64,000 bases of DNA, from positions 62,001-126,000 of the forward strand of contig JANTQA010000044.1 in assembly GCA_027625915.1 (NCBI GenBank), read 5' to 3'. The stretch comes from Anaeramoeba flamelloides. Its lineage: Eukaryota; Metamonada; Anaeramoebidae. Positions 16,968 through 29,500 of the stretch are shown here, piece by piece. Position numbers and translations under genes: made by a program. The notes beneath the pieces were generated by a model, which saw only the letters and a program-made list of their open reading frames with translations, did no database searches and was not told where the DNA came from. Position 1 is the first letter of the stretch. Every line of letters starts with the position of its first letter.

Positions 16968-17826
16968 TTAATCTTCTTCTTCTACTTCATTTTTATTTCC
17001 TCTCATGACGTTTAATTTTCTTTTTAATCTACCTGGTCTTCCACCACCAAATGGACTTTTTGAAGAAAATCCGATGTGTTTTTGTGATTCAATTTTGACC
17101 ATAAAGGATGGCACATTAACCAATTGGCTTCCGACAGAGATGTGTCTCTGCTTAATGAGTACTCTTGCGTGGTGAATGGATCTTGCAAGTCCTGATTTGT
17201 ATACTTGTGTTTGTAATCTTCGATCAAGAAAATCATCAATGGTAAGTGTCAAGACATATTCAAGTCTTTGTTTCTGTTCGTCAAGAATTCCAAGATTTGT
17301 CAATCTTCTTAATAGTGCTGCTCCTTCAAAAATTCTTCTTGGATCTTTTTATTTTAATTTTTTTTTTATTTTTTTTATTTCACAATAAACAGCATTATTT
17401 GAAAACAAAGATTAAACAAAAAAAAAAATAAAAAAAAAAAAAATTTATTTTTGGAATTGGTAAAGTCAGAAATTAATTGAGTTGATAAAAATACAGTTGG
17501 TTTGTTTTGGTTTTTTTATAAAAAAATCGATCAAAAAAGAAAAATAAAATCGAAGAAAGTAAAAAAAAAAAAAAAAAAGAAAGCAAAATCAGAATGAAAA
17601 AAAGATTTTAAAAAGAAAAAAAAAACCTAAAGAACAAACCATTTTCTTCAAGTGTAAGAAGATTTCTTGCGGATTTTCTGATTTTAGCAAGTGTATAATG
17701 AACTCTCCATACTTCTCTTTTTGTTCTAAGACCATATTTTCCTACAACTTTTAATTCATGATCTAATCTTTCTTTTTGATATGGACGACGTGGTGTCTTA
17801 AATGTTTTTGATTTTCTTCGTGACAT
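16968..17826 (-). CDS. RPS9: 40S ribosomal protein uS4 (S9), two exons
   Basis: Exon 1 is 17826-17640 and exon 2 is 17344-16968, giving 187 residues (human RPS9 has 194). The intron, 17639-17345 (295 nt), begins GTTTGT and ends AAAAG; splicing restores the conserved [18 protein letters not shown]. Exon 1 carries [20 protein letters not shown], typical of the family. Exon 2 holds the S4 RNA-binding fold ([35 protein letters not shown]), the GGGRPGR motif and an acidic EVEEED end. The protein binds 18S rRNA early in small-subunit assembly. The ATG at 17824-17826 matches the family N-terminus. This is the most reliable gene in the window. Confidence 0.97.
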
Positions 17827-17929
17827 TTTATCAACAAACTAATAGAAATACTTTTTTTTTTTTTAAGGAAGAAAAGTAAAAAAAATGATTAACCCAAAAA
17901 TGATAATAAAATTAAGGTAACAAAGTGGA

Positions 17930-18350
17930 GTTAATATTTTTAATTGACAAAAATTTTTGTTTTTTGAAATTATTTCAAATTTTGAAAGGTTATTAATAAA
18001 TCAAAATAATACTAATTTTCAATTTAAAAGTTTTTTGAATAGAAACTTATTAAAAACTAGCTTTCATGTGAAAAGAATATTTTAGATTTTGAATTGTTAG
18101 AAAAACAGTTTCTTGTTTTTGAAATTAAACAAATATTTTTCTTTTTATACTTTTTAAAATTTCAATTAAATTCTAAATGTTCTCTTTTGTTAATTATCAT
18201 TTTTTAACCTTTTTTTGGTAATTTGAAAGTTTGTTTCAAGTTTTTGAAATTTGTAAAAATATTGAAATACAATCGGGAGACTGAAAGGAACAGAACTGTC
18301 AAGTTGAAAGTTTAAAAAGGTCTTGAAATTATTTTTATAAATTTACTAAT
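17930..18350 (-). repeat. dispersed repeat R6, copy upstream of RPS9
   Basis: Aligns by eye with 21780-22200: shared blocks include TTTCAATTTAAAAGTTTTTT, CTTTTTAAAA then TTTCAATTAA, AGACTGAAA and GTCTTGAAA. Copies lie about 100-120 bp upstream of the ATGs of RPS9 and RFC3 in the same orientation. Confidence 0.55.
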
Positions 18351-18973
18351 CTAGCAGTGTCCAATTGAGATTTGAATATTTGACAAACCAAAGGTTTCCA
18401 GGTTTTGAGGATTTTTAAGGATTCTACATTCACCCAGTGGTTGAGAATCTTGAAAACACGAATAAAGATTCGTTTGATATTTGAATGTTCGTTGATTTAA
18501 TATTATTAACTTTTATAAATAAGGAAGAGATAATTTTTTTATTTTTTTTTAAATTTGAATATTTTTTTGATTAACCAGAATTTCACTATTTTTGATTTTG
18601 AATTCTGTTTTATAAATAAGAACTTAAGTCTTTCTGTTGATTTAACAAATTTCAGCAATAAATGAATTAATAAAAATATTTAAGTAATTTATAATTTTTA
18701 TTTCATTATTAAAAAATTAAAAAATATCATTTTTTTTGTATTTAGAAGAAAAAATTCCCGAAAGATCATATTGTGCTTCAATACATCCTGTTAACCTTTT
18801 TAAATATGGATTTATTATTTATTTAGTTATTATTTCTGAATAAAAAAAATAAATATATACTGATTTGATTTTTTTTTTTATTCTATTTTAGATCAAAGTT
18901 TAAGGATATTTTTTTAAATAGTCATTTTAAGGTTCAATAAAAAATATATTAGAAAGAATGGTATTTAATTTCT

Positions 18974-19011
<38 letters not shown>

Positions 19012-20329
19012 TCTGAAATTATTTATGTTTATCAAAAAATACCAAAATCACTTAAATTAAAAATTAATTTTCAATTTCCAATGGTTATTACTTTCTAAAT
19101 ACATATCAATCAATTTTATTTTTAGTATATTAAATCAAATTTTTATACATTTTTTTTTTCTTTAACTCGAATAAAACTAAAAGAAGAAGTAATATCCAAA
19201 AGAAAAAAAAAAAAAAAAAATTAAAATTTATGTCGTAAAAAATTACCAAACTATTGTTTAAAATAATTCCCCATGTAATTCATAGAATGGTAGTTTCAAT
19301 ACTCCTTGTATTTATTAATAAACCCTGCTTTTAAATCAAATAAATTTAGATCTTTTTTTAAATAAAATCATCAAGTTCAAAATCCAATAATTTTTGGGGT
19401 TAGTGTATATATACCCAGTTTACCAATTACATTATCTTACTTTGGGAAAAAATGGCAAGTTCAATTCTTAAAGGGCCATTTTCACCAGAAGGTGGACTGT
19501 GATTAATCCCCCCAAAAAAAAAAAAAAAAAAAAAAAAAAAATAAAAAAAAAAAAAAAAAATAAAAATAAAATAAAATAAAACATTAAAACAAAAAATGTA
19601 TTATTTCATAAATAATCCTTTCTAGTATTTAGCAAATTAGACTGTTTTCTATTTTTTTTTTTTTGTTATATAAAATGCCTTCGTGAAGTTCAAGATGTAT
19701 TTCTTTAGCTTGATTTCTGAATCTTTTTGGTTGGAATTTCTAACCTCCAACAACAACAATAATTTTAGCTCTTGGATATTTTTTTTTCTCATTGGTCATT
19801 TTTAAATTCAAAAAATCGACTTTTTAAAACCAAAGTTTTTTAAAAATTGATACTGTTATTATGAGATAGAATGTTATTAGATTAGAAGGTTTTGTTGATG
19901 TTTTTTTTTTTTTTTTTTTTTAAGTTAAACGATTTTTTATTAACTTTATATCAACTTTTTATAATTTTTTTTTGTTACAACTCACATAATTTTCTTTTTC
20001 TTTTTTTATTTTTGTTTGGATGGTAGTTAAACTTTTGAAATAAAAAAATGAAATTTCCTATTTTATAAAATGAAATTTCCTTTTTGTTCCTAATTCACTT
20101 TTGGTCAAATATTTTTTTTTGATTTAAAAACAACAATTCGTGTTAAAATGCAAGTTAAATGATTGGGTTTTTTTCGTGAAAGGGCTGGGTATAAATTTGG
20201 TGAATATTCTAGCGAAAATAACCATTACACTCTCTCTCATGGGAATTTGAACATTTAAAAAATAAAATAAAAAACAAAATAAAAAACAAAATAAAAAACA
20301 TATAAAAATAAATAAAAGAGGGAAATTTA
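18351..20329. other. gene-free stretch between RPS9 and RFC3
   Basis: Contains an (AT)n tract at 18976-19008 and a long A tract at about 19508-19562, and no coding signal. The RFC3 3' flank (20280-20329) has AAAATAAAA-type repeats. Confidence 0.5.
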
Positions 20330-21658
20330 TTAATAAAAATCTGTTAAGAATTTTTTAAAAATAACCATAAAATGGGAAATAAAAGCTTCCAAGTGGATTA
20401 TTGGCTTTGAACCAAGTTTAGATTTGTGTTCGTAATAAGCAGCCAAGGAAATTGTTTCTTTTTGTAATCCCGTGTCAACTTTTAATAGTAATTCTTGTAA
20501 AAGGACACTGAAAATTACATCTGTTGGTATACAGTGAGTGATCAGCTCATATAATTTATTTCTGATAACTAGCAATTGCTTTGGCGATTGTGGCTCTTCG
20601 ACGATTGATCGTGCAAGATCTGCTATATAGATCTGCCAGTCCGGTAGGGGAACAAATTGGTGTTCCTTAAAGGGGTATTGATCAATCTTTGCAGATTGGA
20701 GCATCAAAATTGCTCTTCTTATGTTTAAGTCGGAATTGTTTACAATTTTTTTGAGAAACATTGTTGGAGCATTCAGCTTTTGCCTTTTAACAACGCCTTC
20801 CAAAAGTGTCTGTACTTCGCTTTTGTTTGGTGCCGGGACACGTATTAACAAACACCTTGAGCGTAAGGGTTCAATAATTGCAGACACATTGACACAAACA
20901 AGAATGAGCCGGCAAGTCTTGGTATATTTTTCCATAGTCCTACGAAGCGCCTGCTGTGCTTCTCTCGTTAAGAGATCAACCTCATTTAAAATTACAACCC
21001 TATAGCCAATTTTGTTCGTTTTTTTTTCTTTTTCGTTCTCTTTTTCCTTTTCTTTTTCTTTTTTATTTTCATCCTTTTTCTGTTTCTGGAAAAAGTTCTT
21101 CTTTGTTCCTTTTTTCATCATGTCTTTTAACGATGTGTATGATGAAATAGGTGTAGTTTGTGCAATTTCTTTTAAAGTTTCCTGGATAACTTTTCGATCT
21201 TTAACACCAACGTCTGAGGGGTTGAGTTCAATGTGATATGACGAGGACAAAATTGATAATTCTGCAGTACCCCCTGATTTAAATTTGTAATCTTTTCTTG
21301 AAGAATGCACATGATCAACATCGGGCCCATAAAGATCTCGTAATAAACACAAAATTCTTGTTTTTTTACCAGAACCTGATGGTCCATAAAATAGTAAATG
21401 TGGAATGTCTTTCGTTGATGACTAGATTAGGCAATAAGAAGAAAAAAAAGAATTTTTTGTTTTTTTTTTTTTCAAAGAGAAAATTTAACGTTAATATTTT
21501 TTATTTTTTTTTTCTTTTGATTTTTTTTGAAGAAGATAAAAAAAAAAGAATGTCTGGAGAATTTAGATTACAATTTTTTTTAATCTTTTTGTTAATTTTG
21601 GATGGATAGTTAAATCTTCAAAGGTTTTTGGTCTGTATTTGTCGATCCATAACGACAT
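20330..21658 (-). CDS. RFC3: replication factor C subunit 3, two exons
   Basis: Exon 1 is 21658-21572 (MSLWIDKYRPKTFEDLTIHP ...) and exon 2 is 21421-20330, joined over a 150-nt intron (GTAATC ... TCTAG), giving 392 residues. The AAA+ clamp-loader features are in order: the RFC box W-DKYRP, Walker A YGPSGSGKKT at residues 41-50, a Walker B variant VVILNEVD at about 171-178 (N-E-V-D rather than D-E-x-D, close to the T-E-V-D of RFC3), and the SRC arginine-finger motif at about 217-219. The C-terminal collar domain ends with a family-like LEAFISHFMVIFKKFL. RFC3 is one of the small subunits that open PCNA and load it on primed DNA. Odd point: a Lys/Glu insertion of about 30 residues (about 136-167) just before the Walker B strand. 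Confidence 0.95.
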
Positions 21659-21779
21659 TTTAGAAAGTATTTTTTTTGGATAAATTTTGTTTTTCAAATA
21701 GAAAAAAATGAAAAAAAAGAGAGAAATTCAATCTGAGAATAGCACTAAAAGTGTAGTCCACTTTTTTTACTTAGCAAAC

Positions 21780-22200
21780 ATTACTATTTTTTTAAAATTG
21801 TAAAAAATTTTCATAATAATTAAAAGATCACAATTCAACAACTTTCAATTTAAAAGTTTTTTCAAGTCAAACTTTTGTAACATTGCATATTTAACTTAAC
21901 TTTCGACTTTTCGGTTTTACTAAAAAGAGTTTCAATTTTTGGAAAGTTGAAAAATGTTTTTTCTTTTAGATAACTTTTTAAAAATTTCAATTAAGATCGA
22001 AAATGTTGTCTTTTGTTTTATATTATTTTTTATCCGTTTTTAGTCTTACAAAAGCTTGTATCAAGTATTTGTTATTTGAAAAAATATAAAACAACCATAG
22101 ACTGAAATCTTTTCGATTGTCAGCCTGAAACCCCCTGAAAAAGTCTTGAAAATATATTTATCGATTTTGGTATTCTTATTACTCTATTTTAAGTTGAATA
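21780..22200 (-). repeat. dispersed repeat R6, copy upstream of RFC3
   Basis: Partner of 17930-18350, at a similar distance from the RFC3 ATG at 21658. Divergence is high, so the edges are uncertain. Confidence 0.55.
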
Positions 22201-23350
22201 ATAAGTTCTCTTTAAGGTTATTTATCAAAAAGAAATATAAAAAACAATAAAAGTTGATTATCAATTTTTCATTTTTGATTTCAAATACCCCATTCGGTTC
22301 AGATTCCTTCTTCATTAAAATATAACAATATGACAAAGAACCAAATTCAGAAATAGAGAACACAAAATTACAATTAATTTCTTACAGACAAAATAAAATA
22401 GTAAAAGAAAAAAGATCAAGTACACAAAGTGATTTTTTTTTTCATTTATAAAAACATAGAAGAGTGTGTTATTTCTGAAAAAGAAATTTAGTCTACTGTT
22501 AAAACCATTACTTGAATGATTGGCAAAAATTAGTCACAACTTGTGAATCTAAAATCCTGGAATTTTCAAAAACCCCTTAATTATTTTTGTGATCAATTGA
22601 AAGTTCATAGAAAATTTAATAATAATCCCCATTAAACAGACAATAACCAATTTCGGAAGAGTTCAAATACAACATATCTCCGAATTATTTTAAAAAAAAA
22701 ATATCTTTAGTTAATAAAAAGATAGAAATCTTAATATCTGTGAAGAAAGTGTTCGGAAAATATATATTAAAAATAAAACCATCCTAAGTTTTAAAATAAC
22801 CCAGTAAAAATAATCTACTTATTTTCAAAATAATTGCAATAATTATTTCAAACTTGAAGAAAATATAATTTTTTTTATTCAAAGAATAGACCAAACCAAT
22901 TTTTTCTTCTTTTTTGAAGAAAAAATCCGAGAAAAACAACCAAATAATAAAACTATAACCCCCCCAAAAAAAAAAAAAAAAAAAAAAAAATACTTTTTTT
23001 AAATATCCTCCAAAATTCGTCTTATAACAGAAAGAAATATATTTTTTATTTTGATTATTATTAAGCCATAATTAATAATCCGTCAAGAACAACCATAATA
23101 TATTAAAAATAACCCAATGATTAAATGTATCAATATACTTTACAACGAGTTCCCTATTTTTTAATATATTCAAACATATGAAAAAAATCCAAGGTAATAA
23201 AAAAATAAAAAACAGAATAATTTTTTCTAAAAAGCTAATTGTATTTATACAAATTAGTTTTTATGCTCTGGATAATCAAAGAAAAAATATCACATAACTT
23301 ATTAAATATCAAGAAATTTAATAAATTATCAAAAACACTATAAATTATTA

Positions 23351-23543
23351 CACCCATTTTCAAATTTAAGGCACAAACTTTCAACGAAATTTAAGGCACA
23401 AAAAAATTTCAAATTAGAGCACAAAATTCAGATTCTAGTAAAATAATTATAAAAATTAAAATTCCAAATTTTGTGCCTTAATTTGGTTTTTTTTTTGCCT
23501 TAAATTTCGTTGAAAGTTTGTGCCTTAAATTCGAAACTCACTG
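23351..23543. mobile_element. Tc1/mariner-type MITE, copy A
   Basis: A 193-bp imperfect inverted repeat flanked by TA. The arms carry AAATTTAAGGCACAAACTTT and AACGAAATTTAAGGCACA and their complements; the right end reads CTCACTGTA. It has no coding capacity and must have been moved by a transposase supplied in trans. Confidence 0.85.
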
Positions 23544-23709
23544 TAATTTTTAAGGTATATAATGATTTAATATATGTTATATTTTTTATTTTGTTTTTAA
23601 AATAAGATTGTATTTTCAAATTTATTGGGTACTAAAAACTACTAGAAATTACTAAAAGTGAGATTTTGATAAATAAAAATCTTTTTAAAATTAAGGCAAA
23701 ACGTATTTA

Positions 23710-23879
23710 CAGCCAGTTCCACTTTTAAGACACAAACTTTCAACGAAATTTAAGACACATAAAAATCTCAATTTAAAGCACATTTTTTGGAATTTTTTGT
23801 TATAAATTAATTTTACTAGAATTTGAATTTTGTGCCTGAATTTGAGATTATTTTTGTGCCTTAATAATGAAACTGGCTG
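23710..23879. mobile_element. Tc1/mariner-type MITE, copy B
   Basis: A 170-bp inverted repeat flanked by TA. It starts CAGCCAGTTCCACTTTTAAG and ends AACTGGCTG, with the same internal AAGACACAAACTTTCAACGA as copy A. CAGT-like ends plus a TA target are the mark of Tc1/mariner elements. Confidence 0.85.
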
Positions 23880-24080
23880 TATTCAAGAATTCAAAAATAT
23901 GTTATTTTGTCTTTTCACTGAAAATTAATTGATAAAAATAATATTTTTTTAAAAATGATAATCAATTTTTCAATTAATGAAAAAATAGTTTAATTTATTA
24001 ACTACAATCAGATCATTGTATATAAAATTACCCTATTATCTCTGAAAAAAAAATATAGAAGATTTATTAGCCCTCTAAAC

Positions 24081-25426
24081 ATTTTACTTTTTTCTTAACT
24101 TTTATAGTACAAAATTTAAAGTAATTTAACATCTACATTTATAAAACGAACCATTTCAACTCGAAAACAAAGTTTAAAAATATGAAAACAGAGAAATTCC
24201 AAAAATAATAAATAAAAAATGGAATTTCACCCCTAGTTTTCTTAAACCAGATAACACACAATTTCTTACCAAACCTAAAATTTCAACGACAATTTCTTAA
24301 ACCAGATAAACTACTAATCAATCAAATTTAACAAATCCATTTATTTATTTATCTTTATTAAAGACTCCTTTTATAAAAACAAGAAAATAAAAGGAATAGG
24401 ATATACAAATAATAAGATCTCATCGGACTGTTAATTAATTCAAATTAAAATTTAAATAGAAAGCCCCTTTTCTGTTTTATTACCCTTTCCAATATAAAAG
24501 AAGAAAAAATTTAAAAAAGATATTTACTTTTTATTGGCGGTTAATAATTAGCTTAAAGACAATATGTACTTTAGGTAAAAGAAGTTAAAAATGCTTTATA
24601 ATTGAAAAAATTAGCGAAAAAGATAAAGTTAAATCAATTGGAAGACAAAATAAATTAACTTTAGGAAATACTCAATGTTTTATTATCAATAAAATCAACA
24701 CACATACCCATATTTACTTTTTAACAATATATAATGATATTTAGAATATCCCAAAAATACAGAATTTTTTTCAACTAATTAGAATAAAAAGAACAATAAA
24801 AAATAAAGTCCTTACCAAAAAACAATATTATAAAAAATATTTTTTTTTGTTTAACCCCACTTTAGTAGTGAATGATTTTTTTCTCTTCTTCTTGTCTAAT
24901 AAGCTAAATTTCCTTTTTAGTTCTATTCCCTCTTAAAAATCATGTTTCACTATTTACACCAGCATTAATATTCTTTACCATTTGCAAATTATAAAATAAA
25001 TATTGATATTTTGAGTTGAATAATTCCATGAATTATCAATTTTTTTTTTTAAAAAAAGCAAGAAAAGATGACTATTTATAATAGGAAAAATAATTCAATA
25101 ACTTTCTTTAATAATTTTCTATTATTTTGATATTTATTTTATTTGTAAGAAACAGTGGAAAAAAAAAAAAACAAAAATAAAATAAAAAATTCAATTATTT
25201 TAAAATTTTTATAAAAGCATTTAACTAAATCCTTTCAAACAATTGTTTTTTTTTTTAAATAAACAAAAATAGGCAAATAATAAATATAAAAACGAAAAAA
25301 TAGATAAATAAAATGAAAAATTATTTTCAAAGTAAAGCGATTAAAAAAAGAGAAAGAAAAAGAAAAAGAAAAAAAATGTTAATGTTGTAGTTATTATCTA
25401 AAAATAAAAGAAAATATTGTGCAGAT

Positions 25427-25469
<43 letters not shown>

Positions 25470-26580
25470 CGTATTATATGTTTTGGATACTATATGGATG
25501 AGTAACCCCCATTTAAACAATTTATTAATTTGAGTATCAAATTTTTTGAATTGAAAAACTCATATGTGTCTAATATAAAATTGAAAAAATTAACTTTTAT
25601 TCTTATTTCGAAAAAAGTTAATTTGTGAAAATAGTTTAATATATTTTTCGTTTGATATTGGAAAGTGTTGATTTTGTAAAAAAAAAAATTAATAAATGAG
25701 TATTTTGAATCTTTAATATTTAAATTCAAATCCCAAAAAAATAAAGTAAAATGGGTAAGGGTGATTAAATAAATCAAAATTTGATATTCCACTCACCAAA
25801 CTTTTATCAATGAAATTCAGATCTTTTCTGTATATTTTTTTTTACTCGTGAAATAATTATTTTAATTTTTTCGTAATATAGTTCATTTTTAAATATGCTT
25901 TCATTTAAAGACTTAAATATTTTATTTATAACCAGTATTTTTGTATACTTCCTTCCACATTCTATATGATTTCTTTCTTCTTTCTTCAAGAAAAGAATTT
26001 TTAGTGAAATAATTTGGAAATATGTAAGATTTTCGAATTCTCAATCAAAATGATAAAAATGGATCAAAATTTATAAAATACAATAATTCATTTCTGAAAA
26101 GAAAATTATACAGAAGTTTGGTATTATAGTAATTATTTTTTTCCTTTTTTTTTCAATTTACTGATATGATAAAAATTATTTGAAATTTGGGATGAGATCT
26201 ACTGGAAGATTTTTTTCTTTAAGAAAATGCAACCTCAATAAATCACAAATTTCTGAAAAAAACAAACATTTGTTATTATAGATTAAGTCTAAAAACCTAA
26301 AGTAATAAAATCTTTATATTAATTTCTGAAAAGCAAAGTAACACGCTCACTTTTTATCCCAAAAAAAAGTTGAAAAATTTCAGAAAACAACTAATATTTT
26401 AAAATTTTTTAAAATTAATCTTTCAATGTTTAATATGAACTTATTTTACAAAGAAAAAAAAATTTATTAAAGTTTTAAAACTTGTCGACGATAAATTTTC
26501 TTTATTTTGGAAAAAACTCAATTTACACAAAATTCATTTTTTCTCGAATCTTTCAGTAATCTTTTTTTTTTAATAATTGA
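24081..26580. other. gene-free stretch upstream of the myotubularin gene
   Basis: Contains an (AT)n tract at 25430-25467 and repeat R5 copy 2 at 25475-25790. No coding or RNA gene was seen; short open frames are AT-rich noise. Confidence 0.5.
25475..25790 (+). repeat. dispersed repeat R5, copy 2
   Basis: Partner of 15440-15740 in the same orientation, strongly diverged. Confidence 0.5.
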
Positions 26581-29500
26581 ATGACCGACTCGTTTAACAG
26601 TTTAAAAATAAAGAGTTTGGAATCGTTTTCTTCTTCCAACGAAGAAGATTTTGTTCTGGACGCATTAGACAAATTGGATGTTGAAGAAGAAATTTCTTCA
26701 GGAATCGATGAAGATGAATTTGATGCCAAGCTGTCGGGAATTCAAACAATAAATTTTGAAAAAGATTGGATCAAAATTTCCCACCAAGAGTCACCCTTAA
26801 TTTTAAAACCAAAAATGGGTCAACAACAAATCACAAAACCCAACAATCAAAAAAATAAAGAGAAGGAAAAAGGGAAAGAGAAAACAAAGAAAGAGAACCA
26901 CAAAAGCGAAAAAGAAAACTCTGAGAAAGGGGTTGTCAAAAAACCAAGACTTTTAAGCAAAAAGAACGATTTTGGGATCCTCAACAAAAATATGAAGCAT
27001 TATAAGGACACAACCCAAAATTATGATCAAAATAAGAAAAAAAAAGACAAAAAAAGTACCAACACATTGCCAATTACGAAAAAAGATCAAAAACTAATTG
27101 ATAGTTTTCTAATTGTCGAAGAGGTACTTGAGATAAAGCCAAAAAAAAAAATTAAACAAAATAACGAACGACAAAAAGGGGAAAACACAAAAAACAAGAA
27201 CAATGAAAACAAAAACAATGAAAACAAGAACAAAAAAGAAAACAATAACAAGGAAAACTTAAAAAAAGTAAACAGTAACAAAGAAGAAAATCAAGAAACA
27301 AAGGAAAAAGAACAAAATGGAAAAAGTCAAAAATCTTTTGTTTCGAAAGATACAACAACCTTGTTCTCGCAAAATAAAATTAACTTTTATCAAGATTCAG
27401 AACAAGATCTGAGGTGTGATCCATTAAGAATTAGGTATTTGATAAACGAAAGGATTATTGTAATTTCGAACAATGTTGTCTATTGCTATGAGATACCGAA
27501 TGAAACAAAAATATATCAAATCAAGGGAAAATTAATCTTAACAAATTATCGGATCTTTTTTGTCCCCAAAAAGCCCGATGTTTTCCAATATGTAAATGTT
27601 CTTTCAAACCCAATCATCCCATTAGGAGCCATATCCAGAGTTAGCAAATTCAACAACCAGTCCTTTGGGAATGGGTATTACACAACGGGGATAACGATCT
27701 ATTGTAAAAATTTCCGAGTGTTGCATTTCTATTACCCAGATAAGGATCCAATGAAAACGGTGTTTGAGATCTTATTACGAAAGGCGTTCCCGCTCTCCGT
27801 TAAATTGTGCTTTGCGTACAAGCACAAAAAAAAAAACAAAATTGTTGATAACGGGTGGTACATATATCATCCAAATATTGAATTCCAAAGACAAGGCCTG
27901 CCCAATGGGAAATGGGCTCTTTCGAAAATAAATGCCAAATATAATCTTTGCTCGACTTATCCACAATTTTTGGTTTTTCCTAAAGGCATCTCAAATAAAG
28001 AAATTGTTCTTGTGTCAAAATATCGCTCAAAGGGCAGACTTCCAACCTTAACCTGGATACACCCATCAAACGGCGCTTCATTGGTTAGATGCTCGCAACC
28101 AAAGGTCGGAATAACAAAAAGAACAAGTTCGGTGGACCAAAAAATGATGAAAGCAATTTTAAAATCGTGCCCAAATAGCACAAAATTGTTTATACAGGAT
28201 TGCAGACCTAAAAAAAACGCAATGGCAAATAAGGCTAAAGGTGGCGGGTATGAAATAATAGACGACTATCCAAAGTGCAACCTAACATTTCTGGGAATCG
28301 ATAATATACATGTGATGAGAGAAAGCTTAAACAAGATAAAAAATACTTGTATACAGTCACTGCGGTCAGAAAAAAAATGGTATATTTTTTTTATTTTTTT
28401 TTTTTTTTTTTCATATTTTTTTTTATTTTTTTATTTTTTTATTTCATATAATATTTCCCTAGCTTTTGAAATTTACTGTTAATTATCAATCCAATTGGGG
28501 GTTAATTTAACAAAACAGCCAACTAAGCCCTAATTCAAAATTTTTGACACACCAAAATTTAGTTTTTGAAAAAAAAAAAATAATTAAATAAATTATTGAG
28601 AAACACCAAATTAGAACCATTCGATAATAGTTAGCAATTGTTTATAAATTACAATACTTACAAAACAAAAAAAAAAAAAAAATACAATATACTAAAAATA
28701 CCATAAATGTCTCAAAGATTTTGAAGAGAGAAGGTTTTATTGCTAAGGGTTAAGTGTTGAAAAAATAAAAAATGATAAAAGAGAGAAATTTGAATTGACT
28801 AAATTTGTGTATTCTAAATCAAAGAATGTCTCGATATAAGTAAAGTGTCAAGAAATAGTCATTGAAAAAAATATTTTAAACTCAATTTAATTTTGCAAAG
28901 AGTGAAACAAAACAATGACTTGGATTTATTGTTAAGGGTTAGATGAGACTTCATCTAATCTGTTAAAGAGAGAATTTTGAAGTAATTAAATTTGAGACTT
29001 CAAATTCAAAGAGTATCTAACAGATACACTCATCAGAGGTATTTGAATCTTAATTTAATTTTCTAAAAAAAAAAAGAGGAAAGAAAGAATAAAAAATGAA
29101 AAAGTGGTGAAAAAATGATAGAAAGAAAAGAATGAAGAGTGGAAAAAATATACGAGGTTTAAAATAATTTTTGTGAGAGACCTGAAATTTTCTTGGAGTT
29201 TAAGTGAATTTGTTGATATGCTTTATTTTGTCTTGAGCTCCTTTTTCCTAATTGAGTGTTGAGTCATGCTGATCAGAATATATTCTATGGTAACATCATA
29301 GATTCTCATTTATGTTCATTTTCCTCAATAATTCATCTGTGTCTTTTTTGACTATTATGCTCTTGTCAAAAATTTTGATTTTTTTGATTTGTTTTTTCCA
29401 GTGTTTTCTGGCTCTCTCATATTTTTCACATGTCACAAATAAAGCGGTCTATGTCATCAATATTTTTGTTACATCTTGGGCATAATTTGGAATTTACTCC

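Larger units (their letters stand above)
22480..24080 (+). mobile_element. decayed TTAA-type unit E1, copy a
   Basis: From about 22650 to the right end this aligns by eye with 38020-39048. Shared landmarks are CAACATAT-TCC, CCAATGATTAAATGTATCAA, TCAAGAAATT, then AGAAATTACTAAAA, and the terminal TTAGCCCTCTAAAC corresponding to CTAGTCCCTTAAAC. It carries two MITE insertions that the other copy lacks. The left end is eroded and its position is a guess from alignment length. Confidence 0.5.

Noticed and set aside
25430-25467. (AT)n tracts here and at 18976 and 52857 as replication origins
   Set aside because: Simple microsatellites; nothing in the sequence supports origin function.
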